A program made the position numbers and the translations under genes. DNA of 10,875 nt, taken from contig JABFSW010000028.1 in assembly GCA_013140415.1 (NCBI GenBank), forward strand, positions 1 to 10,875, read 5' to 3'. Positions 6,671 through 10,875 of this stretch are shown here, piece by piece. Source of the stretch: Nitrosarchaeum sp. (GTDB lineage Archaea; Thermoproteota; Nitrososphaeria; Nitrososphaerales; Nitrosopumilaceae). Below the pieces are notes generated by a model that ran no database searches, was not told the origin of the DNA, and saw only the letters and a list, made by a program, of their open reading frames with translations. How positions within the stretch are numbered: the first letter of the stretch is position 1; every line of letters begins with the position of its first letter.

Positions 6671-8495
6671 CTATTATCTCCTCTTCTAACAATTTCTTAT
6701 AATTTGGTTCTTTAGTCTTTCCAGCAAGCTCTGTACAAAACTGTGCAATTAATGGAAGATATTTTGCATATAGATTTGCTCTCTTTTTTGCCATCTCAGC
6801 TTGACCTCGCTTAGACATGTACGCTGCAAGTTTTCTAGACAAAAACTGGAGTCCTAATCTTAATTCACGTTCTATTTCTTGTCTATCTGCCACATTTTCT
6901 TTTCCAACTGTCTTGTAAGGTATTCGAGTAGAACAGATATGAGTGACTATAACAAATGGCGGATCACCTTTAACTTTATACCTACTCCAATCAGTATCAT
7001 TTACTACTTTTAGAACTACATCACTTCCCTCATCATAAAGTAATGGAATTCTATTGGCATATCGATAAACATGTGGACCACCTGGACGTATTTCACCACC
7101 ATATGCAATACCCATCTCTACAATAAATGGAAATCCAGAATAAGCGGAAGCTGGGCGTTGAGTAACCTCACAGAAATCAGGTTTAAAGAATTTGTTTATT
7201 CCTTTTGCAAGTGGTTCTTCTCCTAGTGGTGCTAGACAACTTGGATCTGGTGAAAGAAAACCTTCAAATTTTTGTAGTGAATCACTTAGTTTTACTAATT
7301 CTTCATTAGTCATAGATCCCATTCGTTTTTCTGGTTTGAAACCTGCAAATTCTGCAAATTTAACAGCGGTTGACGGTCCTATTCTTTGAAATCTTTTTGT
7401 CAAAAATGTAGTCAGTGTTTCTCCTTGGACAGTACCAGTCAATTGTTTATAGTATTGACTTTCAGGATCCATATCTACCGATTTAGATTGTGAATCACCA
7501 AAATCCCAATAATACAATTTTTTATTTGGTACATCAATATCATCAATTCGAATTTTATTTAATTTGTCAAAATCCATTTTAAGAAAAGACATCAAAGAGA
7601 TTACAACTCTTATAGGTCTAGAAAGAGTTTTCCAACGTTTTTTTGCTTTATCCATTATTCCAGTGAATGCAAGATTATTTTTTGCCAATCCTAAATCTTT
7701 TCTAACTTTTTCAACCATGGCATCATCAATGTTGGGAATTTCAAATTGAGATTCAACCATCATTCGTCTAATTGTTTCAACATCAATACCATGTGCATGA
7801 GGTCTAATTATTGTGGGCGCAGGTGGCATTTCATTTACAATTTTAGAATAATGGAATTTTTCTCCCTTAGGATCATCAAAAGTTATTGTTGCGTATGGAG
7901 TAATCAAGGATGTTTCGTAAACATAATCTTTAATTTTTGAACCTGCTTTTGCATAATCACCTTCTAGACAAATACTGACGGAAAGACCTTGTTTTGTTAC
8001 TTCTTTGGTAGTATGTTTGAGAATCACGGGTTTATTTTTTTGAATATCTAATAACAATTCAAATTCGTCTTGAATTTTTCCGTCAGTTGAACTTTTGACT
8101 AAAACAGGTTTGTTTGTTGTAATCTGACCATATAGAATTGCCATGGTTGCCCCCAGGCCAAACATACCTCGTGCCTGTTTTAATCCAAATTTGGAGCCAT
8201 AAAGTACAGTTCCAAATGCCAACGGAACATGTTTTGACTCTATTCCAGGCCCATTATCTTTGACTGTTAGAATGTATGGCTTTGGATCTGGTTTTTCTGG
8301 ATCAACCGCCTTTATTGACATATGAACATCTGGAAGAATTCCTTTCTGATCACATGCATCTAAAGAGTTTTCTACAAATTCTCTTACTGCTGTATATAAT
8401 GATCTAGTAGGATTGCTAAAACCAGCTAAATCCCTATTTCTATAAAAAAACTCACTGGGTGAGATTTGATTAAATTTTTCTTTAATAGAAGACAT
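6651..8495 (-). CDS. top6B: DNA topoisomerase VI subunit B (GHKL ATPase), with an internal insertion
   Basis: ATP-binding subunit that dimerises on ATP to trap and pass the transport DNA segment. GHKL ATPase motifs are clear: EFVENSLDA (E39 base, N43 metal), VKDNGPGI (D80) and ARGMFGLGAT (about 108-117). HAHGIDVETIRR (from residue 233) leads into the H2TH region, which resumes at LTTFLTKRFQRIGPSTA (about 361). The transducer domain follows (FPFIVEMGIAYGG, RYANRIPLLYDEGSDV, IPYKTVGKE; K528 or K532 is probably the switch lysine contacting ATP). At 614 aa it is longer than the roughly 530 aa I remember for crenarchaeal Top6B, and the extra length lies between residues about 249 and 358. The C-terminus is basic and helical. 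ATG at 8495, inside the end of the KH gene (14-bp overlap); only a weak GGGA precedes it. Confidence 0.96.
   Translation of the reverse strand: MSSIKEKFNQISPSEFFYRNRDLAGFSNPTRSLYTAVREFVENSLDACDQKGILPDVHMSIKAVDPEKPDPKPYILTVKDNGPGIESKHVPLAFGTVLYGSKFGLKQARGMFGLGATMAILYGQITTNKPVLVKSSTDGKIQDEFELLLDIQKNKPVILKHTTKEVTKQGLSVSICLEGDYAKAGSKIKDYVYETSLITPYATITFDDPKGEKFHYSKIVNEMPPAPTIIRPHAHGIDVETIRRMMVESQFEIPNIDDAMVEKVRKDLGLAKNNLAFTGIMDKAKKRWKTLSRPIRVVISLMSFLKMDFDKLNKIRIDDIDVPNKKLYYWDFGDSQSKSVDMDPESQYYKQLTGTVQGETLTTFLTKRFQRIGPSTAVKFAEFAGFKPEKRMGSMTNEELVKLSDSLQKFEGFLSPDPSCLAPLGEEPLAKGINKFFKPDFCEVTQRPASAYSGFPFIVEMGIAYGGEIRPGGPHVYRYANRIPLLYDEGSDVVLKVVNDTDWSRYKVKGDPPFVIVTHICSTRIPYKTVGKENVADRQEIERELRLGLQFLSRKLAAYMSKRGQAEMAKKRANLYAKYLPLIAQFCTELAGKTKEPNYKKLLEEEIIVDDKQS
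6676..6683 (-). promoter_or_regulatory. Strong Shine-Dalgarno sequence for top6A, inside top6B
   Basis: GAGGAGAT on the minus strand lies within the last codons of top6B, 5 bases from the top6A TTG start (GAGG core 9 bases away). It is the best ribosome-binding site in the window and supports the TTG start. Confidence 0.65.
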
Positions 8496-9054
8496 CTTGG
8501 TTTTCCCATAATTGCATTTTTTCTTGTTTACTTTTTCTGTTTGCTGCTTCTAATTTGTTATAAACTGCACCATGTATGCTACCATTTGATATTGACGATA
8601 TTGCATCAACAACCAATCTTAGTTTACTAGTATCACCAATTATTGAAACAGTCTTCCCATAAACAGAAATATGAGTTCCAGTTAAATTTTCCATATTTTT
8701 TCTTGCCTTACCACCTTCTCCTATAATTCTTCCTTTTATCCTTTCAATATTTGCATTTGATTTTCCTGCAAACTCTCTCAAATCTATCACGTGTAATGCA
8801 TTTTCACCCTTTAGTAAACTCATTGCATTTTCAGGAGAAAATCCTCTACCTATTGCGGTAACAATCTCCATAGCTTTGAAAGGTTGAATACTTTCAACAT
8901 CACCATTCGATTTAATAAAAACTTCACCAGTTTTGCCATCTATATCTAAAGTAACATAACAGAGTTCTTCAATCTTGGATTTTACACTTCCAGATTTACC
9001 AATTAGTACAGCTATTCGTTCATTTGAGATTCGAAGTATTTTTTCAAAACTCAA
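8482..9054 (-). CDS. Archaeal Dim2/Pno1-like KH-domain protein (ribosome biogenesis)
   Basis: A 190-aa RNA-binding protein with two KH domains. The first has IGKSG (GxxG at 19-22) and the second IKGRIIGEGGKARKNME (GxxG at 112-115), ending in a basic helical tail (EAANRKSKQEK). This is the arrangement of archaeal aDim2/Pno1-type proteins, known to bind near the 3' end of 16S rRNA during small-subunit maturation. Being next to RIO1 kinase, which acts in the same late step, supports the role. The start is TTG at 9054, sharing 4 bp with the RIO1 stop (TTGA). No alternative start exists before an in-frame stop, and a GAGG motif lies 10 bases upstream. It overlaps top6B by 14 bp downstream. Confidence 0.9.
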   Translation of the reverse strand: MSFEKILRISNERIAVLIGKSGSVKSKIEELCYVTLDIDGKTGEVFIKSNGDVESIQPFKAMEIVTAIGRGFSPENAMSLLKGENALHVIDLREFAGKSNANIERIKGRIIGEGGKARKNMENLTGTHISVYGKTVSIIGDTSKLRLVVDAISSISNGSIHGAVYNKLEAANRKSKQEKMQLWENQDVFY

Positions 9055-9845
9055 CTTACAATATCCTCAAATATTTTAGTTGGATCTTCAACAGAAATTC
9101 CCCTTTTAGAAAAGAATCTAGTTATATTATTAATGTCTCTTTTGAGAAATTCTTGAGCATTAGGGTGTCTAAGATCAACTGCAGAACCAAGATCAAAAAG
9201 AACCAATCCTTTAGGAGTTTTAAAAATATTATATTCAGAATAATCTCCATGAACCAGCTTAGCTTTTTGATAGAGCCGTGTAATTATTGAGATTGCTTGA
9301 GCATAGTCATTTTCATCAACTTCGGATTCAAGCAGAATCTTTGCAGGTGAGCCATTCTCACCAATAAAGTCTAAGGCAAGCACATTATTTGTTAGATAAA
9401 GAGGTCTTGGAACTGGAATTCCACATTTATAGCACTGCGATAAATTTCTATACTCTTTTTTTGCCCATAGATAAATAAGATTTTTTGTTCCCTTTTTCAA
9501 TTTTGAAAATCGTGGATCTCCTGTTATGTATTGCTCTCGTCTTTTAAAATTTGAAGTGCTTATCAAGTAAATTTTTAATGCAACATCAATATTTTTTTCA
9601 TCAACAGCCCAGAAAAGAACAGATTCTTTTCCTGCACTTACAGGACCATTAACATATGCAATTATATGATCTGTGATCATCTTGTAAAGTGTCATTACAG
9701 TAGGTTTGTCTAAAACTTCATTGATCACCTTACCTTTTTTGAATCCATCTTCCAGGCCTCCTCTTTTAGATTTAAAAATTAATTTATTGTCAACTTTTGA
9801 TTCTAACTTTCTACTTAAATCATCATACAACAAATCATCGGACAT
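9051..9845 (-). CDS. rio1: RIO1-type atypical serine/threonine protein kinase
   Basis: Cytosolic atypical kinase/ATPase acting in late 40S/30S-type subunit maturation. From the ATG at 9845 it is 264 aa. The N-terminal extension is acidic. The nucleotide loop is GPVSAGKESVLF (near 67), in place of the common STGKEA. The ATP lysine is K91 in ALKIY, the catalytic loop is LVHGDYSEYNIF (D201, N206), and the metal acid is D218 in LFDLGSAVDLRHPNA. The tail LKRDINNITRFFSKRGI is typical of RIO1. In RIO1 proteins I remember, the metal loop reads D-x-G-Q-A-V; here the Q position is S. A TTG at 9860 (269 aa) is an alternative start, and the two starts lie in a tandem 15-bp duplication. A TATA-like box is upstream. 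First gene of the RIO1-KH-top6B-top6A unit. Confidence 0.93.
   Translation of the reverse strand: MSDDLLYDDLSRKLESKVDNKLIFKSKRGGLEDGFKKGKVINEVLDKPTVMTLYKMITDHIIAYVNGPVSAGKESVLFWAVDEKNIDVALKIYLISTSNFKRREQYITGDPRFSKLKKGTKNLIYLWAKKEYRNLSQCYKCGIPVPRPLYLTNNVLALDFIGENGSPAKILLESEVDENDYAQAISIITRLYQKAKLVHGDYSEYNIFKTPKGLVLFDLGSAVDLRHPNAQEFLKRDINNITRFFSKRGISVEDPTKIFEDIVS
9065..9068 (-). promoter_or_regulatory. Shine-Dalgarno-like GAGG for the KH gene, inside RIO1
   Basis: GAGG on the minus strand (within TGAGGAT) lies 10 bases before the TTG start at 9054 and within the final codons of the kinase gene. It supports re-initiation at the TTGA overlap. Confidence 0.5.
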
Positions 9846-9859
9846 TATATCATCGGACA
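9834..9859. repeat. Short tandem duplication at the RIO1 start
   Basis: The 11-base unit ATCATCGGACA occurs at 9834-9844 and again at 9849-9859, a 15-bp period. On the coding strand this gives MSDDI followed by MSDDL, with either a TTG or an ATG as first codon. It is probably a small slippage duplication that doubled the start region. Confidence 0.6.
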
Positions 9860-9881
9860 ATGAATATTATTGTAGATACTA

Positions 9882-9889
9882 GATAAAAG
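9882..9889 (-). promoter_or_regulatory. Candidate TATA box for the RIO1-KH-top6B-top6A unit
   Basis: CTTTTATC on the minus strand sits in the 110-bp gap before RIO1. Its centre is about 26 bp from 9860, placing the transcription start at or just before the TTG, and about 15 bases before the preferred ATG at 9845. The rest of the gap (9890-9970) is AT-rich with no RNA gene or clear terminator seen. Confidence 0.45.
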
Positions 9890-9970
9890 AGATTTCCTTT
9901 ATTGCATTGTTAGAAAATGATATTGTTATACAATCAACATAATCATTTCTTTATTTGTAATTTAAATGCA

Positions 9971-10267
9971 TTACATTTTAAAAACAATCAAAAAAGGCAC
10001 TCCAGAAATTTTTTTTACTCCATTTTCAGAACCGATTCCAAGTTCTAATGAAAGAGATATGGTGTTTTTTCCAACCATATTAATTATCGACGAATTTTCA
10101 AGTAATTTTTTAGCTTCATCTTTTTCAATTATTTGATCACCATAATAGCTCTTACTTATTGTCACAGTTAATTCATTTTGAGATATATTTTTTCCAAGAA
10201 GATCTGCATCACAGATATTCAGCATTAAATTTTTTTGGTATTCAGTAATTTTAACTGAGAATTGCAT
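9971..10267 (-). CDS. DUF424 family protein
   Basis: A 98-aa archaeal protein of the DUF424 family, biochemical role unknown. Recognisable features are NICDADLLGKNI near the start, SKSYYGDQIIEKDEAKKLL in the middle, INMVGKNTISLSLELG, and the closing ISGVPFLIVF, matching the family's 'LGK...FY.G...N.vG...GvPha' pattern as I recall it. The ATG at 10267 overlaps the aIF2 beta stop by one base (TAATG), with a weak AGGT 11 bases upstream, so it is translated with aIF2 beta. Pairing with a translation initiation factor suggests a role around translation, but this is context only. Confidence 0.87.
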   Translation of the reverse strand: MQFSVKITEYQKNLMLNICDADLLGKNISQNELTVTISKSYYGDQIIEKDEAKKLLENSSIINMVGKNTISLSLELGIGSENGVKKISGVPFLIVFKM

Positions 10268-10689
10268 TATGCATATTTACCTTTTAGAGTAGACTTGGCA
10301 CCGCAGGCTTCACAAATCAAAAAAGAAATTCGATTTTCTTTTAAAATCTTTGTATCAGGACTTTTACAAGTATGACACTCCACATAGTCTTTAACATAAA
10401 TTTGGAAAAGCCGAGTAAAGTCATCAGGGGCTCTTCTTCCAACAAACATTGCCTTATCACCTAAGCGCTCAGCGGGAACTGCAAATTCTTTAGAGAGGTA
10501 TTGTAGAACTTTATCAGGATCTCTACGAAGAACTTTTGGAAACTCTGAGAAATTACGCAGAAAAGTTTTTTGGCCTTCCCACATCACATCAACCACTGGG
10601 AGTTCAAATCTAGCAGTAGATGTTTTTTTAGTATCACCTAACTTATCCTGAATTCTCTTAAGTAGATGTTCATAATCGGATTTGGTCAC
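10267..10689 (-). CDS. eif2b: Translation initiation factor aIF2 subunit beta
   Basis: Subunit of the archaeal heterotrimeric aIF2 that delivers initiator Met-tRNA to the small ribosomal subunit. The 140-aa protein has a helical N-terminus (YEHLLKRIQDKL) expected to contact the gamma subunit. The central domain includes KTFLRNFSEF, VLQYLSKEFAVPAERLG and VGRRAPDDFTRLFQIYVKDYVEC. The C-terminal zinc ribbon has C105-H-T-C108 and C126-E-A-C129, with PDT after the first pair as in the family. The GTG at 10689 is chosen because it lies about 27 bp from a TATA-like box with no Shine-Dalgarno sequence, fitting a leaderless message; the initial MTKSDYEHLL also matches the family's start. DUF424 follows with a one-base overlap. 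Confidence 0.95.
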   Translation of the reverse strand: MTKSDYEHLLKRIQDKLGDTKKTSTARFELPVVDVMWEGQKTFLRNFSEFPKVLRRDPDKVLQYLSKEFAVPAERLGDKAMFVGRRAPDDFTRLFQIYVKDYVECHTCKSPDTKILKENRISFLICEACGAKSTLKGKYA

Positions 10690-10712
10690 TGAAAAATTGT
10701 GTATACTGTACC

Positions 10713-10720
10713 CTATATTG
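10713..10720 (-). promoter_or_regulatory. Candidate TATA box for aIF2 beta-DUF424
   Basis: CAATATAG on the minus strand lies in the 68-bp gap after the DUF5679-like gene, centred about 27 bp before the GTG at 10689. This fits a leaderless transcript and suggests aIF2 beta has its own promoter. Confidence 0.4.
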
Positions 10721-10757
10721 GTTTTTGAAAAAGAGAAATCGTGTGGATTTTGTTGAT

Positions 10758-10875
10758 CTACATCTTTCCTATTCGGAAGACATTAGTTCCACATTTAGGA
10801 CATGTGCCTTTTACAGCAGGACGTCCGTTCTTTAGTTTAGTTTCTTTGGGATCTTTGACTTCCCTTTTAGCTCTG
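10758..10875 (-). CDS. DUF5679-like small zinc protein, C-terminal part (5' end outside window)
   Basis: The minus strand is open from the right edge to a TAG at 10758-10760, giving 38 residues. It begins RAKREVKDPKETKLKNGRPA, followed by VKGTCPKCGTNVFRIGKM. The CPKCG knuckle and the 'KNGRPAVKG.CP.CGT..FRIGK' pattern match the C-terminal half of DUF5679 proteins, small zinc-ribbon proteins also found fused to some topoisomerase I C-termini; the other CxxC should lie just before the edge. It runs in the same direction as aIF2 beta, 68 bp upstream of it. The function is unknown. Confidence 0.75.
   Translation of the reverse strand, partial: RAKREVKDPKETKLKNGRPAVKGTCPKCGTNVFRIGKM

Noticed and set aside
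9024..9290. Open frame of 88 codons on the + strand opposite the RIO1/KH junction
   Set aside because: It is antisense to the RIO1 catalytic loop; its phenylalanine/serine-rich composition and lack of motifs mark it as a shadow.
9861..9970. Possible small RNA or tRNA in the 110-bp gap before RIO1
   Set aside because: The gap is AT-rich with no cloverleaf, box C/D or stable hairpin that I could find. The only supported element is the TATA-like box.

Overview
The window looks like core chromosome of a low-GC ammonia-oxidising archaeon (Nitrososphaerota/Thaumarchaeota, Nitrosopumilus- or Nitrosarchaeum-like). The evidence is the gene content: a two-subunit archaeal topoisomerase VI, an archaeal initiation factor aIF2 beta, DUF424, RIO1 kinase, an archaeal Dim2-type KH protein, a TrmB-like winged-helix protein with the 'HPRF' segment I associate with these archaea, and a DUF5679-type zinc protein. 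AT-rich base composition, TATA-like boxes 25-28 bp before first genes, TTG/GTG starts and very tight packing fit the same picture. The genus is inferred.

Left part (1-3712, + strand): the tail of an unidentified gene; a large secreted protein (about 718 aa) with a signal peptide and six Ig-like modules spaced 92-98 residues apart; then a two-gene unit, apt-mtnP, whose products act in sequence. MTA phosphorylase releases adenine from methylthioadenosine and adenine phosphoribosyltransferase returns it to AMP.

Middle (3709-5563): four small minus-strand genes (two-helix membrane protein, TrmB-like winged-helix regulator, CxxC protein, 94-aa protein of unknown function), closely spaced and possibly cotranscribed. 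Opposite them, with start codons only 4 bp apart, is a + strand gene for a two-helix membrane protein whose C-terminal domain reads as a small-heat-shock (alpha-crystallin/CS) fold.

Right part (5564-10875, minus strand, transcribed right to left): the end of a DUF5679-like zinc protein, aIF2 beta, DUF424, then an overlapping four-gene unit RIO1 - KH(Dim2-like) - top6B - top6A. It joins translation initiation and small-subunit ribosome maturation to the type IIB topoisomerase. First genes have TATA boxes at leaderless distance. Some downstream genes (KH, top6A) instead have Shine-Dalgarno-like GAGG sequences within the preceding gene and start with TTG.

No tRNA, rRNA, CRISPR, insertion sequence or prophage was seen, and no gap exceeds about 110 bp. 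I see no clear new multi-gene system. The least explained items are the membrane-anchored Hsp20-like protein, the small conserved-looking cluster beside it, an apparent roughly 90-residue insertion in Top6B, and the Ig-repeat surface protein.
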